Part shown: piece after piece, positions 39,601 to 49,429 of the stretch
Layout of the letters: each line of letters begins with the position of its first letter
Position numbering within the stretch: the first letter of the stretch is position 1
Assembly: GCF_047511655.1 (NCBI RefSeq)
Contig: NC_133396.1
Span: 128,163,490 to 128,227,489, forward strand
Length of the DNA stretch: 64,000 bases
Direction of reading: 5' to 3'
From: Castor canadensis
Taxonomy: Eukaryota; Chordata; Mammalia; Rodentia; Castoridae
The notes under the pieces: generated by a model
What the model was told of the DNA's origin: nothing
Databases searched by the model: none
The model's input: only the letters and a program-made list of their open reading frames with translations
Program-made: the position numbers and the translations under genes

Positions 39601-42600
39601 AAATGACAAGAATTACTACATACCTGGCAATAGTAACTCTGAATGTTAATGATCGCAAATTCTTCAATCAAAAGACAGACTGATGAACTGGATTAAAAAA
39701 AAAAACAAAAAAACTAGACCCAACCATTTGTTGCCAACAAGAAATGCACTTCACTGGTAAAGACAAACACAGGCTTAAAGTGAAAGGATAGAAAAAGATT
39801 TTCCAAGCAAACAGAACTTAAAAGCAGACAGGAGTACCTGTACTCATATCTGACAAAGATGACTTCAAACCAAAGTTATTCAGAAGAGACAAAGAAGGTC
39901 ACTTCATATTGATAAAGGGAGCAATCCATCAGGAGGATATAAGAATTGTAAACACACACAGATCATCGGCACACCCAACTGCATAAAGCAAACAGTGCTG
40001 GACATTAAAGCACAAATAGATCCCAAGGTAATCATCGTGGGTGACTTTACCACCCCACTCTCACTAATGGATAGATAAAAAAATCAACAAACACTAGCAG
40101 AGTGTCTCAGAGGTAGAGTGCCTGCCTTGCAAGAGTGAGGCTTTGAGTTCAAACCCCAGTGCCACCAAAACAGATAAATAAAATGAATACCAGCAACTAT
40201 TTCTCACAAGAAATTTTTTTTAAAAAAATCAACAAAGAAACTTCAGAATTAAATGACACCATAGATCAAATGAACTTAACAGTCATCCATACAATATCCC
40301 GCCCAACAGCTACAGAATACACATTCTTCTCAGCAGTCCAGGGAACTTTCTCCAAAATAGATCATATTTAAGGACATAAAGCAAGTCTTACACATCAAAG
40401 GACTGATAACCAGAATATATAGGGAACTTATAAAACTAAATTCTACCAAAATTAATGAACCAATAAAGAAGTGGGCAAGTGAACTAAACAGAACTTTCTC
40501 AAAAGAAGAAATTCAAATGGCCAAAATACACATGAAAAAATGCTCACCATCTCTAGCAATAAAGGAAATGCAAATTAAAACCACACTAAGATTCCACCTC
40601 ACCCCTGTTAGAATAGCCATCATCAGCAACACCAACAACAACAGGTGTTGGCGAGGATGCGGGGAAAAAGGAACCCTCTTACACTGTTGGTGGGAATGTA
40701 GACTAGTACAACCACTCTGGAAAAAAATTTGGAGGCTACTTAAAAAGCTGAACATTGATCTACCATTTGATCCAGCAATACCACTCTTGGGGATATACCC
40801 AAAAGACTGTGACACAGGTTACTCGAGAGGCACCTGCACACCCATGTTTATTGCGGCACTATTCACAATAGCCAAGTTATGGAAACAGCCAAGATGCCCC
40901 ACCACTGACGAATGGATTAAGAAAATGTGGTATCTATACACAATGGAATTTTATGCAGCCATGAAGAAGAATGAAATGTTACCATTCGCTGGTAAATGGA
41001 TGGAATTGGAGAACATCATTCTGAGTGAGATTAGCCTGGCCCAAAAGACCAAAAATCGTATGTTCTCCCTCATATGTGGACATTAGATCAAGGGCAAACA
41101 CAACAAGGGGATTGGACTTTGAGCACATGATAAAAGCGAGAGCACACAAGGGAGGGGTGAGGATAGGTAAGACACCTAAGAAACTAGATGGCATTTGTTG
41201 CCCTCAACGCAGAGAAACTAAAGCAGATACTTTAAAGCAACTGAGGCCAATAGAAGGGGACCAGGAACTAGAGAAAAGGTTAGATCAAAAAGAATTAACC
41301 TAGAAGGTAACACACACGCACAGGAAATCAATGTGAGTCAATTCCCTGTATAGCTATCCTTAGCTCAACCAGCAAAAACACTTGTTCCTTCCTATTATTG
41401 CTTATATTCTCTCTTCAACAAAATTAGAGATAAGGGCAAAATAGTTTCTGCTGGGTAGCGAGGGGGTAAGGGGGTAGAGGGAGGGGGCAGGAGGGTAAGG
41501 GAGTGGGTGGGGGAAGAGGGGAGCAATGACCCAAACATTGTATGCACATTTGAATAAAATAAAATTTTTTTAAAAAAGGACATAAAGCAAATCTTAATAA
41601 ATACAAGAAAACTGAAATAACTTTCAGTATTTATTTAGACCACGATGGAATAAAACCAGAAATCAACCTTAAGAGAAACTACAAAAATACACAAACACAT
41701 GGAGACTAATCAATACATTTTTGAGTGATCAGTGAATCATTAAAGAAGTAAGAGGGGAAATCAGAAAATGCCTAGAATCAAATGAAAATGAAAACACAAC
41801 TTACCAGAAACTTTGGGACATGGCAGTGCTAAGAGGAAAGTTTATAGCTATGAGTGCCTACGTTAAAACAAACAAACAAAAAACAGAGTGCTGCCTAAAA
41901 TCCATATGGAAGCAAAAAAGCCCCCCAACCCCAAAGCGATCCTGAGCAGAAAGAGCAATGCTGGAGGTATCATAGTACCTGGCTTCAAATTATACTACAG
42001 AGCCACAGCAACAAAAACAGCATGGTACTGACAGACACATAGACAAAAGGAATAGAATAGAGGACCCCCCCAAAAGCCCACACAGCTACAAGCTTTCAAC
42101 AAAAGTGCCCAAAACTTTTACCAGAGAAAAATCACCTCTTCAACAAATGGTATTGGAAAAACTGAATATTCACACGTAGAAGACTAGAATGAGATCCCTA
42201 TCACACCAAAATTAATTTAAAATTGATTTCTGTACCAAAATCAATTCAAAATTGATCAAAGACCTTAATGTACCTGAAACTTTGAAACCACTATAGGAAA
42301 TCACTTCGAGACTAGGCATAGGTAATGACTTTCTGACTAGGACTCCAAGAGCTCAGGAAATAAGAATAAGAATTGACAAATGGGATTGCATCAAATTTAA
42401 AAGCTTCTGTAGTCAGGTGCCAGTGGCTCACACCTGTAATCTTAGCTGCTCAAGAGACAGAGATCAGGAGGATCACAGTTCGAAGCCAGCCTGGGCAAAA
42501 AAAAAAAAAAGTGAGCCCCTATCTCAAAAATACTTAATACAAAATGAAAAGGGCTGGTGGAGTGGCTTAAATGGTAGAGCACCTGCCTAGTAAACATGAG

Positions 42601-45600
42601 GCCCTGGGTTCAACCCCCCAGTACCACCAAAGAAACAAAACAGCTTCAGCACACCAAAGGAAACAGTTAACAGAATCAAGAGACAATCCACAGAATGGGG
42701 GAAAATCTTTGCCAGCTATTCAATGGAGAAAGGATTAATATCCAGACTATACAAAGAGCTCAAAGAATTAAACACCAAAACAACCAATAATCTGGGCTGG
42801 CAGAGTGGTTCAAGCAGTAAAAAGTACCTGCCTATCAAGAGTGAGGTCCTGAGTTCAGACCCTGGTGCAACTAAAAAAAAAAAAAAAAAAAAAAACCAAT
42901 AATCCAATTAATAAAAGGGCAAATGAATTGAACAGACAATTCTCAAAAGAAGAAATCCAAATAGCCAATAAATACATGAAGAAATGGTCGAGATCTAAAA
43001 TGGAGGCCCTGCACGTGAACTAAACAGAACTTTCTCAAAAGAAGAAATTCAAATGGCCAGAAAACACATGAAAAAATGCTCACCATCTCTAGCAATAAAG
43101 GAAATGCAAATTAAAACCACGCTAAGATTCCACCTCACCCCTGTTAGAATAGCCATCATCAGCAACACCAACAACAACAGGTGTTGGCGAGGATGCGGGG
43201 AAAAAGGAACCCTCTTACACTGTTGGTGGGAATGTAGACTAGTACAACCACTCTGGAAAAAAATTTGGAGGCTACTTAAAAAGCTGGACATCGATCTACC
43301 ATTTGATCCAGCAATACCACTCTTGGGGATATACCCAAAAGACTGTTACTCGAGAGGCACCTGCACACCCATGTTTATTGCGGCACTATTCACAATAGCC
43401 AAGTTATGGAAACAGCCAAGATGCCCCAGCACTGACGAATGGATTAAGAAAATGTGGTATCTATACACAATGGAATTTTATGCAGCCATGAAGAAGAACG
43501 AAATGTTATCATTCGCTGGTAAATGGATGGAATTGGAGAACATCATTCTGAGTGAGATTAGCCTGGCCCAAAAGACCAAAAATCGTATGTTCTCCCTCAT
43601 ATATGGACATTAGGGCAAACACAACAAGGGGATTGGACTATGAGCACATGATAAAAGCGAGAGCACACAAGGAAGGGGTGAGGATAGGTAAGACACCTAA
43701 AAAACTAGCTAGCATTTGTTGCCCTTAATGCAGAGAAACTAAAGCAGATACCTTAAAGCAACTGAGGCCAATAGGAGAAGGGGACCAGGAACTAGAGAAA
43801 AGGTTAGATCAAAAAGAATTAACCTAGAAGGTAACACCCACGCACAGGAAATCAATGTGAGTCAATGCCCTGTATAGCTATCCTTATCTCAACCAGCAAA
43901 ACCCCTTGTTCCTTCCTATTATTGCTTATACTCTCTCTACAACAAAATTAGAAATAAGGGCAAAATAGTTTCTGCTGGGTATTGAGGGGGGGGAGCGGGA
44001 GGGGGTGGAGTGGGTGGTAAGGGAGGGGGTGGGGGCAGGGGGGAGAAATGAACCAAGCCTTGTATGCACATATGAATAATAAAAGAAAAATGAAAAAATA
44101 AAATAAAATAAAATAAAATAAAATGGAGGTCCTGAAAGGCCACATAGCAAATTAATGGATGAGAGCAGATCCAGGGCTCCCTCCCTGACCTTAGGATCAA
44201 CCCTGCCTCAGTGCAACACCACCTCCCCTCCACTCACCTGGTTTGCAGGGGATGGGCTGAATAGGCAAAGCCAGCTGGGAGTCAGGGGTGACAGGCAGAG
44301 GCTGGTGGCTTGGGGGGAAGGCTGGGATCATGACATAAGGCATGTTGACCTGCTGAAGGCAAAAAACCCTGTGTGACTCCCTCGGGGGCTCAAAGAGCTC
44401 CCCAGCTGTGGTCAGCCCAGGACACAGGGTAGGGGCAATCTTCAAAAGGACCCACCTGACCCCAGACCACCTTTGTCTCCCTGTCCTTGAATCTCAGCTG
44501 GGAAAGAGAACATTCTGGGTGTCCCTCCTTAACAACAGAAAATGTAGACAGGGAGGGACTGGAGCAGAAATAAGGCCTCTTCTTCTGGGTGTGGCTGGAG
44601 TGATCCTGCTCTGGGCAACCTCAGGTCGATTTGCACCCAGTCCCCAGCACCCGTGCCAGCTGGCATTAGCCCCCTCCACCTGCCATCCCATCATCACCTG
44701 GATCTGCTGCTGGAGGAGGTTGATCTTATGCTGCTGCTGAATCAGCTGCTGCTGCTGCTTGGCGATCTGGTGAGGGACAGTATCAGCAAGGTGGCCATGG
44801 ACGTGAGCCCGGGCCCCTCCTCCCCAGAGCCTGCCCACCCTAACCCCGACCTCCACACCATGGAGACCAACCATGGAGAGCTGGGAGGAAGTGGCAGGAC
44901 ATCAGTCCCAGAACATATTCTCCCTTTGTGGGTACCCACCCTTCCCTCATAGGACCAGTGATGGAGACTGGACAGGAGCAGTGAGCTTCCCAGAGTCCCT
45001 TCAGCACCAAGGGCTACAAATCACCAGAGCTGGGGACCCTAGATCCCCGGCCCAGGCCTCAGCTGGCACCTGCTCCTGCTGCTGCCGGGCCAGCTCCATC
45101 TGCTGTTGCTGTTTCTCGAAAAGCATGGCAGCCATGTTCTTCTGCTCTGAATGGGCTGTCAGGAGCTGGTCCCGTAGGGTAGACAGTTGGTGGATCATGA
45201 CCAAAAGCTGGAGTTCCTTCTCTGCCAGGCTCTCTTGAGTCCCTGCTCCGCAGTGAAATTGCCACCATGGAGGTTTTGTGAGTTCATCGGTCCACCCAGC
45301 CACCCACCCACCCATCTGACATTTGCCAAGCAATTGCTACATCCTAGGGATCCTGTCAGGGAACTTCCCAACTTCTCTGCACTTGACATTGGGTTTTTAA
45401 TCTATAAACAGGCATGATAATCGTCACATCACTGTATTACTATGAGGTTGAAGATAAACGCCTGGAAAGATCATCTAGGCTCTGATGATGGTCCTCAACC
45501 AATAAGTATTAACTTGCTTCTCTGCCCAGGAATTATTATTAATTATTACTATTATTAATTATTATTAGCTGTCTGGTGTGGCAGCTTATTTCTAAGTGCC

Positions 45601-47926
45601 AGGCTGCAGGTCATTTGTATCAGAATCACTCAGGGCGCCTAGGCGCCTGTTCCCTGGGATTCTCATTCAGTAGGTGGGAGTGCACCCTGGCCATGGGCAC
45701 AGGTTTAAGTTCTTTCTGTGGGAATTTAAACTGGAAAAATGGTAACAGAGGAAGCGAGGCAGTGACCCTGAGTAACCACTTCTTGTTCACTCTGTGAGGT
45801 CCTGGTGGCCTACAATCAATCATCTATAGTGAGTGGGATTTGCTGCTCATTTCCAAGTGAGACCCAGACAATGGCATAACAATCCTGAAGTCACAAGAGT
45901 CACTGATAACCTAAATCTACACCCACAGTAGTTACCCCCTGGCTTGAAGCCAAGCTTTTGAGGAGGGGTGGATCAGCCAGACTCTTGCTTAGGGGGCCCC
46001 CACGTGATGGATGGTGATAATACCTAGAGCCAGGCAGGAGCCAATGGACATAGGACAGATATGAGGGCACCAAAAATCCCAAGAACTGCCCTAGATATTC
46101 AGGCTGCACAGCCAGGTCTGCAGGGAAAAGGGGCTCAGACATCCCCCCTGCCCGCATTCCAAGGGGACTCACCTTTGACATCTTTGGTTTCCACAGAGCT
46201 CCTTCCCAGAAACCGCTCCTTCCAGTCACTGCATAATAGCTTCTCGATGGCCGGCACAACTGGAAGACACAATGGGGTGAGAGGCGTCATCCTAACACCC
46301 CCACCATGTCCCCCTCTGACTGGGACAGACATCTCACCTTCTTGTAGATTACGGTTAAAGTCCAGCTTCTCCTGGCTTCCAGAAGCAGCCTCAGAGGCCG
46401 CTGGTCTCCTGGGCTCTGGGGACCCATTGCTCTCTGGAGAACCACAGTCCTGTAAGACATGCTGAATTGTCACTGCCATCCCCAAGAAAGGGGGCACAGA
46501 ATGTAAGGAGGTCTGAATCCCCCCCACACCCAGGTCTTTCCTGAGAAAACCCCAGACTCCACAGGACTCCTACTGCTCCACCTTCCCAGTCCTGGCTCAT
46601 ACTCTACTTGATGTAGTGAAAGAACAAGAGGCTTAGAGACTGAAGTCCAGGGTCTGATCTGTCCCAGTCCCAAACTTCTCTGAACACAACTTCTTCCCTT
46701 CTAAATATGGAATACTACTACCTCCTGTATAACAGGGTTGTCGCTGGATCAAGCATCAACGTACAGGATTGAGGTTTGCCACCAGTCGGGGAGCCTGCTG
46801 TTATTCCTGCCTTCTCATACCTGCCAGTGACTTGCAGGTCCCACCTCAGCCTCCTAAGAGCTGTCCCCTCATTCTATTCTACCTATGTCCTCCCCTTCCT
46901 CTGAGGCCTGACTCCTCTAGGAAATCCTCCCTGATCACCCTCCCACACACATACATATACACTCCTCCAGGCTGGATTTCTCTTTAAAGTCCCAACACTT
47001 TCATTTTCACTCATTTGGCCTTGGCTTGTTTGTTGGGTTTTTTTTTTGAGGGCCTCATACTTGCTAGACAGACACTCTACCCCTTGAGCCACTGTCAGCC
47101 CTTGTGTTGGATATTTTTGAGATAGGGTCTCGCTGACTATTTGCCTGGGCTGGCTTTGAACCATGATCCTCCTGATCTCTGCCTCCTCAGTGGCTAGGAT
47201 TACAGGTGTGAGCCACTGGCACCCGGTTTGGCTAATGATATATTTCCCTGTATATCGCCTGCATGGAATCACAGGCGTTGTGAGAGCTTCAAAAAGCCTC
47301 ACTAATAGTATAGCTCAGTTCCCTCATTTTAAGGGCGAGGAATTACATGTCTTTTAACCATGATCTCACTCTAACTTAGGAAATAGGGCTGATTTTTCTC
47401 AACTTAAGTGAAAAAGGCAGTAGATTATTTTTAAGCCCAATTTTCAGCACGTACCCCATCTCTCCAACTAGTCCTCAGGAGCAAGGCCTGGGGCACCCCT
47501 GGAGGAGCGGTCACTGTCAGATGTGATTGAGTCCACATCCTGCTCTGACAGGTGGGTGATGAGCCTGATGGAGGCTGCCCTTTCCTTCCCCTCCTGCTTA
47601 CCTGAGCTCAGCCTTGCCCCAGGGGTGACCTTTCTGCCACACCTGCTGCCTGGCTAGGGGAGGGTACTGCCTGCCCAGGGGCAGGGTGGACACACTGACC
47701 CAGGAGCCCCTAGGAAAGTGCTGGGCACCTGAGCTGGAGCTTGGGGATCAGTAGCATTCTGGGGTGCCCGGGCTGGGTCTCCAGGTTGGGGCTCAGCTGC
47801 AGTGGCTGCACCCTGAGGAGCCTCGTGGCAAAGCTCCTTCCTCTCCTCAGACTTGATGGTACAGTTCACCATGGTGCCAGCGCCATCCAGGGCCAGCTGC
47901 GCAGAGACTGGGCTCCGCATGGACAT
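33332..47926 (-). CDS. SOX13: SOX13 transcription factor, 13 coding exons
   Basis: SOX13 is a SoxD-group nuclear transcription factor that binds AACAAT-like sites and dimerises through a coiled coil. Coding exons in transcript order: 47926-47729, 46449-46338, 46259-46173, 45242-45070, 44766-44698, 44352-44238, 37070-36985, 36789-36627, 36253-36144, 36000-35904, 35510-35367, 34483-34267 and 33608-33332. They join in frame to 1848 nt, or 615 residues. The start MSMRSP is two bases inside an exon with acceptor ctgcag, so the 5' UTR is spliced. A leucine-zipper and Q-rich coiled coil spans about residues 133-213. The HMG box begins [18 protein letters not shown] near residue 416 and continues into [18 protein letters not shown]. 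The tail is acidic, ending [12 protein letters not shown] recall 622 residues for human. The seven-residue shortfall falls at the exon 1 junction. SOX5 and SOX6 are excluded by length and N-terminus. Confidence 0.96.
34267..34483 (-). CDS. SOX13: SOX13 coding exon 12, HMG box C-half
   Basis: 217 nt, acceptor gccag, donor gtgagc. Encodes [18 protein letters not shown], then [18 protein letters not shown] with the basic tail, and [17 protein letters not shown]. Confidence 0.96.
34820..34905 (+). mobile_element. ID-like SINE
   Basis: 'ggctaggggtgtagctcagt' with 'gagtccattccagcatcac' and an A-rich tail, in the SOX13 intron between coding exons 11 and 12. Confidence 0.8.
35367..35510 (-). CDS. 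SOX13: SOX13 coding exon 11, HMG box N-half
   Basis: 144 nt, acceptor cctag, donor gtgagg. Encodes [36 protein letters not shown] and [11 protein letters not shown]. The HMG box is split inside a glycine codon at this donor. Confidence 0.96.
35579..35595 (+). promoter_or_regulatory. CTCF-like motif in SOX13 intron
   Basis: CCACCAGGAGGCGGTGA closely fits the CTCF core. It lies 70 bases upstream of coding exon 11 (transcript sense). Binding is not shown. Confidence 0.4.
35904..36000 (-). CDS. SOX13: SOX13 coding exon 10
   Basis: 97 nt, acceptor catag, donor gtgagc. Encodes [32 protein letters not shown]. Confidence 0.95.
36144..36253 (-). CDS. SOX13: SOX13 coding exon 9
   Basis: 110 nt, acceptor tgcag, donor gtatgg. 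Encodes [18 protein letters not shown], then [19 protein letters not shown]. Confidence 0.95.
36627..36789 (-). CDS. SOX13: SOX13 coding exon 8
   Basis: 163 nt, acceptor ctcag, donor gtaagc. Encodes [18 protein letters not shown], then a Ser/Pro-rich linker ending [21 protein letters not shown] resembles the PLNLS-type CtBP-binding motif described for SoxD proteins. Confidence 0.95.
36985..37070 (-). CDS. SOX13: SOX13 coding exon 7
   Basis: 86 nt, acceptor cacag, donor gtactg. Encodes [18 protein letters not shown] and [11 protein letters not shown]. Confidence 0.95.
37640..38430. mobile_element. L2-like relics
   Basis: 'ggcttcctggtagaggtgag' (37759) and 'aaatgctatctcctcaggat' (38344) resemble opposite strands of the same L2 3' region, so two oppositely oriented old pieces are likely. 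Confidence 0.5.
38723..39530 (+). pseudogene. Decayed LINE-1 ORF1
   Basis: The longest open piece (38723-38956, 78 codons from a start at 38723) is a charged coiled coil. Downstream pieces in the same order as L1 ORF1p carry several stops and frame changes. The ORF1 RNA-binding protein is not encodable. Confidence 0.7.
40092..40172 (+). mobile_element. ID-like SINE
   Basis: 'agcagagtgtctcagaggta' to 'gttcaaaccccagtgccacc' and an A-rich tail, inserted within the old L1 endonuclease region. Confidence 0.75.
40391..41576 (+). mobile_element. Young 5'-truncated LINE-1 (copy A)
   Basis: About 1.19 kb of ORF2 3' end, 3' UTR with a G-rich tract (41457-41521) and an A-rich tail. A 20-base target-site duplication with one mismatch flanks it (40371-40390 and 41577-41596, starting aggacataaagcaa). 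It split the old L1 at that point. Confidence 0.93.
40517..41086 (+). pseudogene. LINE-1 ORF2 C-terminal fragment (copy A)
   Basis: A 189-codon intact reading frame including [31 protein letters not shown] and [19 protein letters not shown], the conserved C-terminal end of ORF2p. Endonuclease and reverse-transcriptase domains are absent by 5' truncation, so it is not functional. Confidence 0.9.
42410..42643 (+). mobile_element. Dimeric SINE
   Basis: Head 'gtgccagtggctcacacctg', linker A-run, then 'gggctggtggagtggcttaa' and an A-rich tail, inserted in the old L1. Flanks both contain agcttc. Confidence 0.85.
42792..42892 (+). mobile_element. ID-like SINE with target-site duplication
   Basis: 'tgggctggcagagtggttca' to a long A tail. 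The flanks ccaataatc are repeated at 42783-42791 and 42896-42904. Confidence 0.85.
43012..44119 (+). mobile_element. Young 5'-truncated LINE-1 (copy B)
   Basis: Nearly identical to the 3' 1.1 kb of copy A, same orientation, ending in an (AAAAT)n tail. A 15-base duplication aaaatggagg[c/t]cctg at 42997-43011 and 44120-44134 marks an independent insertion. Confidence 0.92.
43053..43613 (+). pseudogene. LINE-1 ORF2 C-terminal fragment (copy B)
   Basis: A 186-codon open frame matching copy A except for a 9-base indel after GIYPKD and scattered substitutions. It is the C-terminal part of ORF2p only. Confidence 0.9.
44096..44123 (+). repeat. (AAAAT)n tail repeat
   Basis: Tandem AAAAT units form the 3' tail of L1 copy B. 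Confidence 0.9.
44238..44352 (-). CDS. SOX13: SOX13 coding exon 6
   Basis: 115 nt, acceptor ttcag, donor gtgagt. Encodes [18 protein letters not shown] to [12 protein letters not shown]. It is followed by the 7.2 kb LINE-rich intron. Confidence 0.95.
44698..44766 (-). CDS. SOX13: SOX13 coding exon 5, Q-rich coiled coil
   Basis: 69 nt, 23 codons, phase 0 both sides: [18 protein letters not shown] then QQQIQ. Acceptor accag, donor gtgatg. Confidence 0.95.
45070..45242 (-). CDS. SOX13: SOX13 coding exon 4, leucine zipper and Q-rich segment
   Basis: 173 nt. Encodes [36 protein letters not shown] and the Gln-rich [17 protein letters not shown]: heptad leucines and the SoxD coiled coil. Donor gtgcca. 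Confidence 0.95.
45530..45568 (+). repeat. (ATT)n-rich simple repeat
   Basis: Interrupted ATT/TTA units in the SOX13 intron between coding exons 3 and 4. A MIR-like piece lies just before it (about 45385-45520) and a possible MER5-like piece after it (about 45590-45690). Confidence 0.7.
46173..46259 (-). CDS. SOX13: SOX13 coding exon 3
   Basis: 87 nt, acceptor ttccag, donor gtgagt. Encodes [18 protein letters not shown] and [11 protein letters not shown]. The intron before it is only 78 bases and stop-free. Confidence 0.93.
46338..46449 (-). CDS. SOX13: SOX13 coding exon 2
   Basis: 112 nt, acceptor ttacag, donor gtgaga. Encodes [18 protein letters not shown] and [13 protein letters not shown]. 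Confidence 0.92.
47035..47228 (-). mobile_element. Dimeric SINE, antisense
   Basis: T-rich tail, ID-like unit ('ccttgagccactgtcagccc'), then a B1-like unit ('gggctggctttgaaccatga' to 'gtgagccactggcacccggt'). Confidence 0.85.
47729..47926 (-). CDS. SOX13: SOX13 coding exon 1
   Basis: ATG at 47926-47924 follows acceptor ctgcag closely. It encodes [18 protein letters not shown] to ATDPQAPAQ, 66 codons. The donor chosen, CAG|GTGCCC, is weak but phase-correct. The stronger-looking GG|GTCAGT 29 bases on (exon end 47700) would break the frame. Confidence 0.85.
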
Positions 47927-48099
47927 CCTGCAGAGGAAGAGCAGAGGGAATAAGGGGAGGCCCTTGGAGCCAAGGTATCCCTTGCTCCCCCACACCCAGA
48001 GCCTCCTGGCATCCTTCAAACAAACACATTACAAAACGCAAGCCTACCTTTGGAACCCAGAGAAAAGTTAGGATAAAGTTCTTCTATCCCTTCTGCTTT

Positions 48100-48223
48100 T
48101 TTGTGTTGTGTGTTTGCTGAGACAGGGTCTCCCTATGTAGCCCAGGTTGGCCTTGACCTTTCAATCCTCCAGCCTCAGCCTCCTGAGTACTGGGATTACA
48201 GCACCGTACCAACACACCCAGTC
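48100..48223 (-). mobile_element. B1 SINE, antisense
   Basis: 'gagacagggtctccctatgt', 'cctcagcctcctgagtactg' and 'gggattacagc': the classic rodent B1 read in reverse. Confidence 0.85.
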
Positions 48224-48284
48224 TTATTTTTAAACAGAAATGTCTAAAGATGATTGGGCCCACTCTGGCACTCCATGCCTCTTT

Positions 48285-48373
48285 TCATTTTTTTTCCAGT
48301 GCTGGGATTGGAACCTAAGGCCTTATACATGCTAGGTAAGGACTCTACTACTGAGCTGCACCCCAAATCCCTG
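48285..48373 (-). mobile_element. ID-like SINE, antisense
   Basis: T-rich tail, 'cagtgctgggattggaacct' to 'ctgagctgcaccccaaatcc'. Confidence 0.8.
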
Positions 48374-48694
48374 CTTCTAGAAGTATTGGGGCTGATGGGC
48401 TCCCCTGAGGAGGCCAGAAGTGGCTAATGAGCTGTTTCTGAGCCCAACAGAGCTGAAGATTTTATGTGTGTTTGTCTGTATACATATGTAGTTATTACTG
48501 AAACTTTAAGAATCAAGAGATAGCACATAAAATAATAGTCTGGATTTGAATTTGCATCTCAATGACAAACTGGCTAGAATTGAGTAGCAGGAACTCCTCA
48601 GGCACAGGCTAGTTTGCCCTAGTCCCCACCATTCCCGACAACTTTGCCAAAAGGAAACCGAATGTCAACTACCCTATATAAGACATTTATTCTT

Positions 48695-48774
48695 TTTCCA
48701 GCGCTGAGGATCAAACCCAGGGCCTCACAAATGCTTAGCATTTGCTCTGCCACTGAACTCCACCTCTAGCCCCT
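48695..48774 (-). mobile_element. ID-like SINE, antisense
   Basis: 'ccagcgctgaggatcaaacc' to 'ctgaactccacctctagccc', reverse-oriented ID unit. Confidence 0.8.
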
Positions 48775-49244
48775 TCCTGCCTTTCTTACAGTAGAGACAA
48801 GGTAAAAGTGAAATACCTCTTATATTCATGTGTCTATCAAAAGTAAAAAAAAATAAATTATAGCCCAAGAGATGACTGGCTTTAAGAAAAATATTTCCTG
48901 ATACCTAGCTAGGGTCTCTGGCTGAGTGTGGCCCCTGCCAGGCACCAGCAGCATTTGTAACACTAACTGCCTGGTGTAAGCAGCTGATTCCCCTTGCAAT
49001 ATCCCGTGACACTGCCTCTGTTGGGCGCTGGCCTGGGCCCTCCTGCCACACCCCTGCCTGCGATGCTGAGAGGAACTGAGAAGTCTCAGGACCTTGGGGA
49101 GCAGTTTCCAGGATCATGTCAGCCTGGGACCAAAGCAGCAGGTGCCCCACTCCCAAGACACGGGGCACATATCCAGGGATAGTGTGCTCTGGGTGCCAGT
49201 GGTGCACACACAGCAGGTTCCCACTACCCATGGGTCCTGCCTTG

Positions 49245-49400
49245 GCTACAGGTGTGTGACTCTGGACAAACTGCACCTCAGTTCCCTCATCTATAAAACG
49301 GGTGTGACGAGAGTCCCCATTTTATTCGCAGTCGTGAGGGCGATGTGTTGCTATTTACACGGTGCCTAGGCACTAGTTAATAAGTACTGGTCTGTGGTTT
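49245..49400 (+). mobile_element. MIR SINE
   Basis: 'gtgtgtgactctggacaaac', 'cagttccctcatctataaaa' and 'ggtgcctaggcactagttaa' follow MIR. Confidence 0.7.
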
Positions 49401-49429
49401 GTTAAACCACTGCTCACAGAACTGCTTAC

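Larger units (their letters stand above)
38680..42988 (+). mobile_element. Old LINE-1 carrying ORF1 and partial ORF2, interrupted
   Basis: About 38715-39530 matches the L1 ORF1 layout: a coiled-coil stretch ([13 protein letters not shown]), then [33 protein letters not shown] and a stop-broken C-terminal domain. 39610-40370 matches the ORF2 endonuclease region. 41597-42988 resumes in ORF2. At about 41875-41890 most of the reverse-transcriptase region is missing. A young L1 and three SINEs are inserted in it. Confidence 0.75.
37071..44237 (-). other. SOX13: SOX13 intron 6-7, 7.2 kb, LINE-rich
   Basis: Separates coding exons 6 and 7. 37071-38500 holds eroded L2-like pieces. 38680-44119 is almost wholly LINE-1 and SINE insertions, all in the antisense orientation to SOX13. 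Confidence 0.8.

Noticed and set aside
44097-44123. AAAAT tandem considered as a CRISPR-like or satellite array
   Set aside because: It is the simple-sequence tail of L1 copy B. There are no spacers, and the genome is mammalian.
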